Below, in pieces: positions 1 through 8,701 of a DNA stretch of 64,000 nucleotides. The stretch comes from Cronobacter sakazakii (GTDB lineage: Bacteria > Pseudomonadota > Gammaproteobacteria > Enterobacterales > Enterobacteriaceae). Numbering within the stretch: the first letter of the stretch is position 1; every line of letters begins with the position of its first letter. The notes under the pieces are model-generated. The model was given only the letters and a program-made list of their open reading frames with translations, had not been told where the DNA came from and made no database searches. The stretch is from the NCBI RefSeq assembly GCF_000982825.1, contig NZ_CP011047.1:3534001-3598000 (forward strand), written 5' to 3'. Made by a program: the position numbers and the translations under genes.

Positions 1-2094
1 CTGCGCCTGCGGTATGGCACGCTCGGAAATCTTGCTCCAGAGCAGCTCAAACACCAGTGTGCGGCCATTGAGGTCAAGCTTACGCTCAAGCTCAGGATGC
101 ACAACGCCAATAAAACCAATGCGTTCGCCTTTTAAATAAATGGCAGCACTTTGGCCGGGATGCAAGGCCGGATTGGCTTCTGCACGGAACTCAATTTCAG
201 ATAATTTACCCGTAAGTTCCAGAACTGATTCCAGCGTCCCTTTCAAATCGTAGAAGTCAACGCTGGCTTTCGCCAGATCCCAGTGCTCCTCATAACGGTT
301 GCCGCACAGCGCGCCTGCCAGCATAAGATCCTGGCGAATGCCGAGGTCTGCCTGTGTATCAGGCACAAAGCGCAGGCCCGTTTCAAAGATACGAACGCGG
401 CTCTGCTGACGGTTCTGGTTATAAACGACCGTGGTAAGCAGACCGCTCAGCAGCGACAGGCGCATCGCCGACATTTCGCTGGAGATCGGGCTTGGCAGGA
501 TCAGCGCTTCTTCACCCGGATGCAGCAGCTGCTGCACTTTTGGATCGACGAAGCTGTAGGTGATCACTTCCTGGAAGCCGTGATCGTTTAGCAGCGTTTT
601 CACACGTTTGAGCGAGAGATCCGCTTCACGATGGTTGCCCATTACCAGCGAGGCCTGTACCGGCTCGTTCGGAATGTTGTCGTAGCCGTAAACGCGGGCC
701 ACTTCTTCCACCAGATCTTCTTCAATCGCGATGTCAAAACGCCATGACGGCGCGACCGCCTGCCACTCGTCCTGCCCTTCCGTCACCTCACAACCGAGCC
801 GCTTAAGGATATCGGTGACCTGTGCATCGGCAATGTGATGGCCGATCAGGCGATCGAGTTTACTGCGGCGCAGCGTGATGGTCGCGCGCGTCGGCAGATG
901 AGTTTCGCTTGTGATATCGATAACCGGGCCTGCTTCGCCACCGCAGATATCAAGCAGCAGACGCGTGGCGCGCTCCATCGCTTTGAACTGCAGCTGCGGG
1001 TCAACGCCGCGCTCGTAACGGTGAGAAGCGTCGGTGTGCAGGCCATGACGGCGTGCGCGGCCGGTGATGGCGAGCGGCGCGAAGAAGGCGCATTCCAGCA
1101 GGACGTTGCGGGTTTCGCCGTTAACGCCAGAGTGCTCGCCGCCGAAAATACCGCCCATCGCCAGCGCTTTTTGATGGTCAGCAATCACCAGAGTGTCAGC
1201 GTTCAGGGTCGCTTCGTTGCCATCCAGCAGCGTCAGCGTTTCGCCCTCTTTCGCCATGCGCACTACGATGCCGCCGTCGATACGGTCGAGATCGAACGCG
1301 TGCATCGGCTGGCCCAGCTCAAGCAGCACGTAGTTAGTTACGTCAACCACGGCATCGATTGAACGAATGCCACAGCGACGCAGTTTTTCACGCATCCACA
1401 GCGGCGTCGGCGCGGTCACATCGATGCCTTTCACAACGCGGCCCAGATAGCGCGGGCAGGCGTCTGCGGCGTCGACCTGAATCGGCAGCGTATCATTGAT
1501 GGTCGCCGAAACCGGCGCGATGTCCGGTACATTCAGCGGCTCGGCATTAAGCACGGCGACATCGCGCGCTACACCGATAATACCCAGGCAGTCGGCGCGG
1601 TTCGGCGTCACGCTGATTTCGATGGTGTTGTCATCAAGCTTCAGGTATTCGCGAATATCCGTACCAATCGGCGCGTCGGCCGGCAGTTCGATAATGCCGC
1701 TGTGATCGTCGGAAATCCCAAGCTCAGAGAACGAGCACAGCATCCCTTCGGACGGCTCGCCGCGCAGTTTCGCCGCTTTGATTTTAAAATCGCCCGGCAG
1801 GACCGCGCCGACGGTCGCTACCGCCACTTTAAGCCCCTGACGGCAGTTCGGCGCGCCGCAGACGATATCGAGCAGGCGTTCGCCGCCCACGTTAACTTTC
1901 GTGACGCGCAGTTTGTCGGCATTCGGATGCTGGCCGCATTCGACGACTTCGCCCACGACCACGCCGTGAAACGCGCCCGCGACCGGCTCCACGCCATCCA
2001 CTTCGAGACCCGCCATCGTGATTTGATTCGCCAGCGCCTCGCTGTCGAGGGCCGGATTAACCCACTCGCGTAACCACAGTTCGCTAAATTTCAT
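1..2094 (-). CDS. pheT: Phenylalanine--tRNA ligase beta subunit, cut by left window edge
   Basis: This is the large subunit of the cytoplasmic (alpha-beta)2 enzyme that charges tRNA-Phe; the beta chain carries tRNA-binding and editing modules. The frame is open from an ATG at 2094 to the first base of the window, about 698 codons of a protein usually near 795 residues, so the C-terminal part lies outside. The N-terminus begins MKFSELWLREWVNP, as in enteric PheT. It starts 15 bp after the pheS stop on the same strand, so the two subunits are co-transcribed under the pheM attenuator. Nothing in the visible part looks broken. Confidence 0.97.
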   Translation of the reverse strand, partial: MKFSELWLREWVNPALDSEALANQITMAGLEVDGVEPVAGAFHGVVVGEVVECGQHPNADKLRVTKVNVGGERLLDIVCGAPNCRQGLKVAVATVGAVLPGDFKIKAAKLRGEPSEGMLCSFSELGISDDHSGIIELPADAPIGTDIREYLKLDDNTIEISVTPNRADCLGIIGVARDVAVLNAEPLNVPDIAPVSATINDTLPIQVDAADACPRYLGRVVKGIDVTAPTPLWMREKLRRCGIRSIDAVVDVTNYVLLELGQPMHAFDLDRIDGGIVVRMAKEGETLTLLDGNEATLNADTLVIADHQKALAMGGIFGGEHSGVNGETRNVLLECAFFAPLAITGRARRHGLHTDASHRYERGVDPQLQFKAMERATRLLLDICGGEAGPVIDITSETHLPTRATITLRRSKLDRLIGHHIADAQVTDILKRLGCEVTEGQDEWQAVAPSWRFDIAIEEDLVEEVARVYGYDNIPNEPVQASLVMGNHREADLSLKRVKTLLNDHGFQEVITYSFVDPKVQQLLHPGEEALILPSPISSEMSAMRLSLLSGLLTTVVYNQNRQQSRVRIFETGLRFVPDTQADLGIRQDLMLAGALCGNRYEEHWDLAKASVDFYDLKGTLESVLELTGKLSEIEFRAEANPALHPGQSAAIYLKGERIGFIGVVHPELERKLDLNGRTLVFELLWSKISERAIPQAQ

Positions 2095-2109
2095 TGTTCT
2101 GTCCTGCCC

Positions 2110-3093
2110 TTATTTAAACTGTTTGAGGAAACGCAGATCGTTTTCGAAGAAAGCGCGCAGATCGGTCACGCCATAGCGCAGCATGGTGAGACGTTCCATG
2201 CCCATGCCGAACGCGAAGCCGGAGTAAACTTCCGGATCGATGCCGACATTACGCAGCACGTTCGGATGCACCATGCCGCAGCCCAGCACCTCCAGCCACT
2301 TGCCGTTTTTCCCCATAACGTCCACTTCTGCGGAAGGCTCGGTAAATGGGAAGTAAGACGGACGGAAACGAATCTGCAGATCTTCTTCAAAGAAGTTACG
2401 CAGGAAGTCGTGCAGCGTGCCTTTCAGATTGGTGAAACTGATGTTTTTATCGACGATCAGCCCTTCCATCTGATGGAACATCGGCGTGTGGGTCTGATCG
2501 TAGTCGTTACGATAAACACGGCCCGGCGCGATGATGCGAATTGGTGGCTGCTGATTTTTCATGGTGCGGATCTGCACGCCAGAGGTCTGGGTACGCAGCA
2601 GGCGCGTTGCGTCGAACCAGAAAGTATCGTGATCCGCACGTGCCGGGTGGTGTCCCGGAATGTTCAGCGCGTCGAAGTTGTGATAGTCATCTTCAATCTC
2701 CGGGCCGGTCGCTACCGTAAAACCGAGTTCACCGAAAAAGCTTTCGATACGATCAATAGTACGAGTGACCGGATGCAGACCGCCATTCTCCACGCGGCGG
2801 CCCGGGAGCGAAACATCGATAGTTTCTGCCGCCAGACGGGCATTCAGCGCGGCGCTTTCCAGCTCATTTTTACGCGCGTTCAGCGCCTGCTGAACCTGCT
2901 CTTTGGCTTCGTTGATAACCGCGCCTGCGGCCGGACGCTCTTCCGGCGGCAGTTCGCGCAGGGTGGTCATCTGAAGGGTCAGATGCCCTTTTTTCCCTAA
3001 ATATTCGACGCGTACGTTATCTAACGCGGCAACATCCTGGGCGCTGGTTATGGCCGCCTTTGCACTGGCAACCAGATCTGCGAGATGTGGCAT
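2110..3093 (-). CDS. pheS: Phenylalanine--tRNA ligase alpha subunit
   Basis: Catalytic alpha chain of the class II phenylalanyl-tRNA synthetase: it activates phenylalanine with ATP and forms Phe-tRNA with PheT. The 327-residue length equals the enteric norm. An N-terminal helical tRNA-binding region (about residues 1-90) precedes the class II core, with FWFDATRLLRTQTS, the motif 2 stretch APGRVYRNDYDQTH and the C-terminal motif 3 stretch GFAFGMGMERL. It lies downstream of the pheM leader and attenuator and 15 bp upstream of pheT. Expression is expected to follow Phe-tRNA charging through attenuation. Confidence 0.98.
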   Translation of the reverse strand: MPHLADLVASAKAAITSAQDVAALDNVRVEYLGKKGHLTLQMTTLRELPPEERPAAGAVINEAKEQVQQALNARKNELESAALNARLAAETIDVSLPGRRVENGGLHPVTRTIDRIESFFGELGFTVATGPEIEDDYHNFDALNIPGHHPARADHDTFWFDATRLLRTQTSGVQIRTMKNQQPPIRIIAPGRVYRNDYDQTHTPMFHQMEGLIVDKNISFTNLKGTLHDFLRNFFEEDLQIRFRPSYFPFTEPSAEVDVMGKNGKWLEVLGCGMVHPNVLRNVGIDPEVYSGFAFGMGMERLTMLRYGVTDLRAFFENDLRFLKQFK

Positions 3094-3238
3094 GGTTTTC
3101 CTCGTTATTCGGCGCTTGCGCCGGTTTGTTGAACTCTGTCTTGTTATTCTTCTGTTTCAGGTGACACGCCTTGCGGCCAAATAAATCTGCGGCGCGTGTG
3201 TCGCCTGCCACTTGAAACAGACCCAAAAACGGCAGATA

Positions 3239-3265
3239 TAAAAAAAGCCTCCTGATGGAGGCTTC
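3239..3265 (-). terminator. pheST attenuator terminator
   Basis: Read on the minus strand, an 8-bp perfect stem AAGCCTCC/GGAGGCTT with loop ATCA is followed by a run of six or more T. It lies between the pheM leader peptide and pheS, where the classical phe attenuator is found. Ribosome stalling at the phenylalanine codons of pheM is expected to prevent its formation. Confidence 0.9.
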
Positions 3266-3312
3266 TGGCGTTGATTTTCCGTTTCTTTTCTTACGCGCAA
3301 AGCCCCTCTGAT

Positions 3313-3357
3313 TCAGGCGCTAAAGTAAAAAAAGAAGCGGAAAATGGCAGCGTTCAT
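3313..3357 (-). CDS. pheM: pheST operon leader peptide
   Basis: A 14-codon ORF encoding MNAAIFRFFFYFSA, which matches the E. coli PheM leader peptide except for the last residue (Ala for Thr as I recall it). Five of 14 codons specify phenylalanine, three consecutive. It is followed about 50 nt later by a rho-independent hairpin and then pheS. It is a cis-acting sensor: low Phe-tRNA stalls the ribosome and lets transcription continue into pheST. A longer upstream in-frame ORF exists, but the leader start is strongly supported by conservation. Confidence 0.93.
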   Translation of the reverse strand: MNAAIFRFFFYFSA

Positions 3358-3442
3358 GCTTGCGTTACCCTGAGGCTTAATGGCGAATTCTCTTATTGAA
3401 AGGCGCGCCAGTAAAAATGTCAACAGATTGATATGGCAGAAA

Positions 3443-3472
3443 TTAAAAGAGGGAGCGTGGCTCCCTCTTTCA
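3443..3472 (-). terminator. Hairpin downstream of rplT
   Basis: An 11-bp perfect stem AAAGAGGGAGC/GCTCCCTCTTT with a 3-nt loop starts a few bases after the rplT stop. On the minus strand it ends in TTTTAATTT. It probably separates the infC-rpmI-rplT transcript from pheMST, although read-through between the two is known in E. coli. Confidence 0.8.
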
Positions 3473-3478
3473 ACTGGC

Positions 3479-3835
3479 TTACGCCAGAGCTGCTTTCGCT
3501 TTTTCAACCAGGGCAGAGAATGCCACTTTGTCGAATACGGCGATGTCAGCCAGGATCTTACGGTCGATTTCAACAGAGGCTTTTTTCAGGCCGTTGATGA
3601 ATTTGCTGTAAGAAATACCGTTCTGACGTGCTGCTGCGTTGATACGTGCAATCCACAGCTGACGGAACTGACGCTTACGTTGACGACGGTCACGGTAAGC
3701 GTACTGACCTGCTTTGATAACAGCCTGGAAGGCAACGCGGTATACGCGAGAACGCGCACCGTAGTAGCCTTTAGCTTGTTTCAAAATTTTCTTATGACGT
3801 GCACGTGCAATCACACCACGTTTTACGCGAGCCAT
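3479..3835 (-). CDS. rplT: 50S ribosomal protein L20
   Basis: Component of the large ribosomal subunit that binds 23S rRNA early in assembly; 118 residues, the normal length. The protein is very basic, beginning MARVKRGVIARARHKKILK and including the conserved RQLWIARINAAAR stretch. It sits 47 bp downstream of rpmI in the infC-rpmI-rplT operon. In E. coli L20 represses translation of rpmI and, by coupling, its own gene through a pseudoknot in the leader; synteny suggests the same here, but I did not fold the RNA. Confidence 0.98.
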   Translation of the reverse strand: MARVKRGVIARARHKKILKQAKGYYGARSRVYRVAFQAVIKAGQYAYRDRRQRKRQFRQLWIARINAAARQNGISYSKFINGLKKASVEIDRKILADIAVFDKVAFSALVEKAKAALA

Positions 3836-3882
3836 AGTGCTCTCCTGTTTCTATTCTGTAAAAAAGTTAAAAGTTAAACGGC

Positions 3883-4104
<222 letters not shown>

Positions 4105-4177
4105 TTAATTAAACGAAACGTAGGCGAACAAAATCTGTGAAGCCCAAAGGCTCCACAGAAACTGTTACTTGAAGGCC

Positions 4178-4720
4178 TTACTGTTTCTTCTTAGGAGCGA
4201 GCACCATGATCATCTGGCGGCCTTCGATCTTCGTTGGGAAGGATTCGACCACTGCCAGTTCTTGCAAATCGTCTTTCACGCGGTTAAGCACTTCCATACC
4301 GATCTGCTGGTGGGCCATCTCACGACCGCGGAAGCGGAGCGTGATTTTGGCCTTATCGCCTTCTTCGAGAAAGCGAATCAGGCTGCGGAGTTTTACCTGA
4401 TAGTCGCCTTCATCTGTACCAGGACGGAATTTAATTTCCTTAACCTGGATAACTTTTTGCTTCTTCTTCTGTTCCTTAGAAGACTTACTCTTTTCATAAA
4501 GGAACTTGCCGTAGTCCATGATACGACAAACTGGCGGCTCGGCGTTAGGGCTGATTTCAACTAAATCTACTCCAGCTTCTTCAGCCTTTTCGATAGCTTC
4601 TCTCAGACTCACAATTCCCAGCTGCTCGCCTTCCAGACCTGTTAAGCGAACTTCCTGGGCGCGAATCTCGCCATTGATACGATTCGGACGTGCCGTTTGA
4701 ACTCGTTTTCCGCCTTTAAT
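4178..4720 (-). CDS. infC: Translation initiation factor IF-3, AUU start
   Basis: IF-3 binds the 30S subunit, discriminates initiator tRNA and start codons and prevents premature 50S joining. The ATG-initiated reading gives only 144 residues (MSLREA...), but in-frame extension reaches an ATT at 4718-4720 followed by codons for KGGKRVQTARPNRINGEIR, giving the usual 180 residues. The rare AUU start is the known basis of IF-3 autoregulation in enterics. A purine-rich GGAATAAGG precedes it and overlaps the thrS 3' end; only 3 bp separate the thrS stop from the infC start. An N-domain, a lysine-rich linker (KSKSSKEQKKKQK) and a C-domain are visible. Confidence 0.96.
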   Translation of the reverse strand: MKGGKRVQTARPNRINGEIRAQEVRLTGLEGEQLGIVSLREAIEKAEEAGVDLVEISPNAEPPVCRIMDYGKFLYEKSKSSKEQKKKQKVIQVKEIKFRPGTDEGDYQVKLRSLIRFLEEGDKAKITLRFRGREMAHQQIGMEVLNRVKDDLQELAVVESFPTKIEGRQMIMVLAPKKKQ

Positions 4721-4723
4721 ACC

Positions 4724-6652
4724 TTATTCCTCCAGTTGTTGAAGACTGCGGCTGCGAATCTCTTGCTGCAGCTTTTCAATTACGTCGTTAACGTCCAGGC
4801 TACCGAGGTCTTTACCACGGCGGGTACGAACGGCCACTTTGCCTGCTTCGACCTCTTTATCGCCACAAACTAACATGTATGGAACACGACGTAATGTATG
4901 CTCGCGGATTTTAAAGCCAATCTTCTCGTTTCTCAAGTCTGCTTTTACACGAATGCCTGCATTTTGTAGTTTACGGGTCAATTCGTTAACGTATTCAGAC
5001 TGCGAATCGGTGATATTCATCACCACGACCTGTACCGGAGCAAGCCATGTCGGGAAGAACCCGGCGAACTCCTCGGTCAGGATACCGATAAAACGTTCCA
5101 TCGAGCCCAGAATCGCGCGGTGAATCATCACCGGCACTTGGCGCTCGTTGTTTTCGCCCACATAAGACGCGCTCAGACGCGACGGCAGGGAGAAGTCGAG
5201 CTGTACGGTGCCACACTGCCAGGCGCGATCGAGGCAGTCATAGAGCGTAAACTCGATTTTCGGGCCGTAGAACGCGCCCTCACCCGGCTGATATTCAAAC
5301 GGGATATTGTTCTCTTCCAGCGCAACCGCCAGGTCGGCTTCCGCACGGTCCCACATTTCGTCGGTACCAATACGTTTTTCCGGACGCGTGGAGAGCTTCA
5401 CCACGATCTTTTCAAAGCCGAAGGTGCTGTACATGTCATAAACCATGCGAATACAGCTGTTCACTTCGTCGCGCACCTGTTCTTCCGTACAGAAGATATG
5501 GGCATCATCCTGCGTGAAACCACGTACACGCATCAGGCCATGCAGCGCGCCCGAAGGCTCGTTACGGTGGCAGCTACCGAACTCCGCCATACGCAATGGC
5601 AGGTCGCGGTATGATTTTAGACCCTGATTAAAGATTTGCACGTGGCCCGGGCAGTTCATCGGCTTGATGCAGTATTCACGGTTCTCGGAAGAGGTCGTGA
5701 ACATCGCGTCTTTATAGTTATCCCAGTGGCCGGTTTTTTCCCACAGTACACGGTCCATCATGAACGGACCTTTAACTTCCTGATACTGATACTCTTTAAG
5801 CTTAGAGCGAACAAACGTTTCCAGCTCGCGGAAGATAGTCCAGCCGTCGTTATGCCAGAACACCATACCCGGCGCTTCTTCCTGCATATGATACAGGTCG
5901 AGCTGTTTACCGATTTTACGGTGATCGCGCTTCGCGGCTTCTTCCAGACGCTGCAGATAGGCATTCAACGCTTTCTTATCCGCCCATGCGGTACCATAGA
6001 TACGCTGCAGCATTTTGTTGCTGCTGTCGCCACGCCAGTAAGCGCCTGCGGTTTTCATCAGCTTAAAGTGATGGCAGAAGCGCATATTCGGCACGTGCGG
6101 ACCGCGGCACATATCCACATATTCTTCGTGGTGATACAGGCCCGGTTTATCGTCACGGGAAATATTTTCATCAAGAATAGCGACTTTGTAGTTCTCGCCA
6201 CGCTTCACAAACGTTTCGCGGGCTTCCTGCCAGCTCACTTTTTTCTTGATGACGTCGTAATTAGTTTCCGCCAGCTCGTGCATACGCTTTTCGAGGGCGT
6301 CGATATCTTCCTGAGTCAGGGTATGGTCGAGATCGACATCGTAATAAAAGCCGTTGTCGATAACCGGGCCAATCGCCATTTTGGTATGGGGCCACAGCTG
6401 TTTGATGGCATGACCCAGCAGGTGCGCACAGGAGTGACGGATAATTTCCAGACCGTCTTCATCTTTCGCGGTAATAATCGCGAGCTGAGCGTCCTGTTCG
6501 ATACTGTCGTGAGCGTCCACCAGCTCGCCATTCACGCGGCCTGCGATACAGGCTTTCGCGAGGCCCGGACCGATATCCAGGGCAACATCCATGGGGCTGA
6601 CAGCATGGTCGTAATGGCGTTGGCTGCCATCAGGAAGCGTAATAACAGGCAT
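4724..6652 (-). CDS. thrS: Threonine--tRNA ligase
   Basis: Charges tRNA-Thr in the cytoplasm; 642 residues, the E. coli length. Order of domains: TGS domain (about 1-60), editing domain with HSCAHLLGHAIKQL (HxxxH motif) and the MCRGPHVPN stretch, class II core with CIKPMNCPGH and other zinc-site residues, and a C-terminal anticodon-binding domain (VQVVVMNIT onward). It is the first gene of the thrS-infC-rpmI-rplT cluster. ThrRS represses its own translation by binding an anticodon-like hairpin in its mRNA leader; that hairpin is visible upstream. Confidence 0.98.
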   Translation of the reverse strand: MPVITLPDGSQRHYDHAVSPMDVALDIGPGLAKACIAGRVNGELVDAHDSIEQDAQLAIITAKDEDGLEIIRHSCAHLLGHAIKQLWPHTKMAIGPVIDNGFYYDVDLDHTLTQEDIDALEKRMHELAETNYDVIKKKVSWQEARETFVKRGENYKVAILDENISRDDKPGLYHHEEYVDMCRGPHVPNMRFCHHFKLMKTAGAYWRGDSSNKMLQRIYGTAWADKKALNAYLQRLEEAAKRDHRKIGKQLDLYHMQEEAPGMVFWHNDGWTIFRELETFVRSKLKEYQYQEVKGPFMMDRVLWEKTGHWDNYKDAMFTTSSENREYCIKPMNCPGHVQIFNQGLKSYRDLPLRMAEFGSCHRNEPSGALHGLMRVRGFTQDDAHIFCTEEQVRDEVNSCIRMVYDMYSTFGFEKIVVKLSTRPEKRIGTDEMWDRAEADLAVALEENNIPFEYQPGEGAFYGPKIEFTLYDCLDRAWQCGTVQLDFSLPSRLSASYVGENNERQVPVMIHRAILGSMERFIGILTEEFAGFFPTWLAPVQVVVMNITDSQSEYVNELTRKLQNAGIRVKADLRNEKIGFKIREHTLRRVPYMLVCGDKEVEAGKVAVRTRRGKDLGSLDVNDVIEKLQQEIRSRSLQQLEE

Positions 6653-6655
6653 TAT

Positions 6656-6770
6656 AAATCCTTATTCACAGTGGTGACCCACACGCAAGATCACATATGA
6701 TTTGAAAAATGGTTTTGATTCAGTAAGTTATGTAGCCATCTGACCAACATTCGCCAAATTGGTACACACT
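6656..6770 (-). promoter_or_regulatory. thrS translational operator leader
   Basis: On the minus strand, a stem TGATC/GGTCA (6689-6693 with 6675-6679) presents the loop TTGCGTGTG, which carries the threonine anticodon sequence CGU and lies about 25 nt before the thrS start. An AAGGAT-type ribosome site follows. This matches the anticodon-mimic domain of the enteric thrS operator. The more distal part (GTTGGTCAGATGGC, about 6740-6753) probably forms the second tRNA-like arm. Function is inferred from the known E. coli system. Confidence 0.75.
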
Positions 6771-6829
6771 TTTGGTACGCAACGCCTATTCCATATGGCT
6801 TTCAGGCTTTGCTTCTATACCCATGGTAA

Positions 6830-6857
6830 CACTAATAAAATGGATAAAGCTATCCAT
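6830..6857 (-). terminator. Possible terminator of the acetyltransferase gene
   Basis: Minus-strand hairpin ATGGATA-GCTT-TATCCAT followed by TTTTATTAG, about 120 nt after the acetyltransferase stop and before the thrS promoter region. The stem is AT-rich, so termination strength is uncertain. Confidence 0.45.
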
Positions 6858-6980
6858 GCTCAGACGGCAGGTACTCATGCCCGGAATAAGCGATAAGCGT
6901 CAGTTAGAGCGCAAAGTCTCTGTTTCCCACTTCCTGGACTTAGCGCCCATCGCTTATTACGCCAGCAATAAAAGGCGCAT

Positions 6981-7457
6981 TTATTCGGCAAACTTCAATA
7001 GCGCTTCGCCATCAAGGCGATAGCGTACCCATTCAGATTGCGCCGCCGCGCCAATGCTGAGATAAAAATCGATGGCAGGCTGGTTCCAGTCCAGCACGCT
7101 CCACTCAAGGCGACCACATTGCCTTTGCACCGCGCACCGGGCGATATGTTTTAACAGGCTTCTTCCCGCCCCTTTACCGCGATATTCAGGCGAAACATAT
7201 AAATCTTCCATATAAATGCCGTTACGCCCGAGCCATGTGGAATAGCTGGTAAAGAAAACGGCATATCCTACGGCTTTATCGTCAATCTCGCATATCAGCG
7301 CTTCCGTTTTGCTGCCTGCGCCAAAAAGCGTTTCCCGAATCTCCTCTGGCGTCGTGACCACTTCATGTGGGGCTTTTTCATAGACCGCCAGTTCATAAAT
7401 CATTTCATAAATTGCCGTTGCATCTTCCGGACGGGCTGCGCGAATGGTGTAGCTCAT
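6981..7457 (-). CDS. GNAT N-acetyltransferase, diamine acetyltransferase-like
   Basis: A single-domain GNAT protein of 158 residues. The start MSYTIRAARPEDA at 7457 is preferred over one 11 codons upstream because AACAGGAAAACC precedes it and GNAT folds normally begin with an I/R..R..D strand. The acetyl-CoA loop reads YRGKGAGRSLL, preceded by MEDLYVSPE and followed by VLDWNQPAIDFYLSIGA; this pattern resembles spermidine/spermine and thialysine acetyltransferases more than RimI. Substrate is therefore only a guess (a polyamine or other small amine). It lies alone, downstream of nothing on its strand, in the accessory stretch between thrS and ydiY. Confidence 0.85.
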   Translation of the reverse strand: MSYTIRAARPEDATAIYEMIYELAVYEKAPHEVVTTPEEIRETLFGAGSKTEALICEIDDKAVGYAVFFTSYSTWLGRNGIYMEDLYVSPEYRGKGAGRSLLKHIARCAVQRQCGRLEWSVLDWNQPAIDFYLSIGAAAQSEWVRYRLDGEALLKFAE

Positions 7458-7560
7458 TGGTTTTCCTGTTATCTCATCATGGGCAGACATTGATGGCGTT
7501 AAGCATACGGGGTAATGTCAGGAGAATTAAGTGCAATGAAATCACTACATGATGAATATT

Positions 7561-8480
7561 ATGCATCCCTCCTTAAGGCGTCTTGATTTAAATCTTTTAC
7601 CGGTTTTTGACGCTATCTATCGGCACCGCTCCGTTCGCAAGGCTGCCGATGAACTGGCGATGAACTGGCGATGAGCACTTCGGCCCTGAGCCACGCGCTG
7701 TCGCGGCTGCGCACCACGCTTAACGACCCGTTATTTTACCGGGAAGGCCACCGCATGTGCCCCAGCGTATACGCCACACAGCTTGCGCCTTCCATCGCTT
7801 CGGCACTGAAATTTCTCAATCAGGAGCTGACGCCGCAGCCGGAGTTTGACCCGGCTTGCAGCACAGAGTGCTTACAGATTGCCATCACCGATTTCACCGC
7901 ATTTTGCATTTTCCCTGCCCTCATGCACCGGCTGCAACACGACGCGCCCGGCCTGCGTTTTGAGTTACGCTATTTACCCCACAGCCCGGCGCTGAATGAA
8001 CTGCTGGCGGGCGAAATGGATCTGGCGCTTGGATTCAGCGCACCGGAGGATATCCGACACGCGGAGCTGGACGAAATCAACTGGCTGGAAGATGACTATG
8101 TTGTTATCAGCAGCGCACGCAGAGCACAGCTGACGTTTGAGGATTATCTTGCAGCCAGACACGTGGTGGTAACGCCCTGGAATGAAAAGCAAGGCGTGCT
8201 TGATTCTCAGCTGGAAAAGATGGGCTATACGCGCCACATCGCGCTCAAAACCCCTTCTATGCTTGGCGCGCCGTTTATCGTTGCAGAAAGCGACTTACTC
8301 ATGGCGCTTCCCCGCTTTGCCGCGCAGAAACTGCTGCCGGCAACCGATCTCAGAATATTTGAATTACCTTTCGAAATACCGTCGTTTGAAGTGAAAATTT
8401 ATTCACATCAACGCAGTGGTAAACGCGGCGCAACCGACTGGCTTAAGAGCGTCCTGCAAGCGCTGGCAAGAGATAGGTAG
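7561..8480 (+). pseudogene. LysR-family transcriptional regulator, frameshifted by 11-bp tandem duplication
   Basis: A LysR regulator in two frames. The first runs from ATG 7561 (or 7552) with the typical start HPSLRRLDLNLLPVFDAIY and the beginning of the helix-turn-helix (RSVRKAADELAM), then stops at 7672-7674. The second runs from ATG 7671 to 8480 (269 residues), beginning with the missing recognition-helix part STSALSHALSRLR and continuing through a substrate-binding domain. The cause is a perfect tandem copy of GAACTGGCGAT (7651-7661 and 7662-7672); deleting one copy restores one frame of about 302 residues. The stop TGA and the second ATG overlap as ATGA, so restart could yield a protein lacking half of the DNA-binding domain. 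It lies upstream of, and on the same strand as, the alpha/beta hydrolase gene. Confidence 0.88.
7651..7672 (+). repeat. 11-bp perfect tandem duplication
   Basis: Two adjacent copies of GAACTGGCGAT inside the helix-turn-helix coding part of the LysR gene. The unit length is not a multiple of three, so it shifts the frame. Such a direct repeat can be lost by replication slippage. Confidence 0.95.
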
Positions 8481-8701
8481 CACGTGAAAATCACGTTCTC
8501 GTTAATTAAGCACTGCCGTTCCAGGCCTTCATTGAACAGGATTCCGGGGCATCAAGCCCAGGCACGGCGGCGTAACGCTCTTTTGCCCTGATGCTTGCAT
8601 CAGAGACCGCCTGGTTCTGGGGGGTGAACTTTTCCTGACAATCGCAACACTCTACACTGCGGGATTCATTTGCTGGCATCGTTAACAAAGGAAAAAAACG
8701 T

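Larger units (their letters stand above)
6653..6980. other. thrS leader plus intergenic gap to the acetyltransferase gene
   Basis: This 328-bp gap has no convincing gene. Its left third is the thrS leader. The rest holds a 7-bp hairpin with a T-rich tail on the minus strand (6830-6857) and a 10-bp inverted repeat AATAAGCGAT/ATCGCTTATT (6885-6894 with 6949-6958). A short plus-strand frame across 6772-7023 has no ribosome site or recognisable protein and runs into the acetyltransferase gene on the other strand. Confidence 0.6.

Noticed and set aside
283..2073. Several plus-strand open frames (283-591, 835-1362, 1496-1705, 1702-2073)
   Set aside because: They lie antisense to pheT, have no ribosome sites and show the arginine/alanine-rich composition of shadow frames.
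6772..7023. Plus-strand 83-codon frame between thrS and the acetyltransferase gene
   Set aside because: No ribosome site, no recognisable protein, and it runs into the coding part of the acetyltransferase gene on the other strand.
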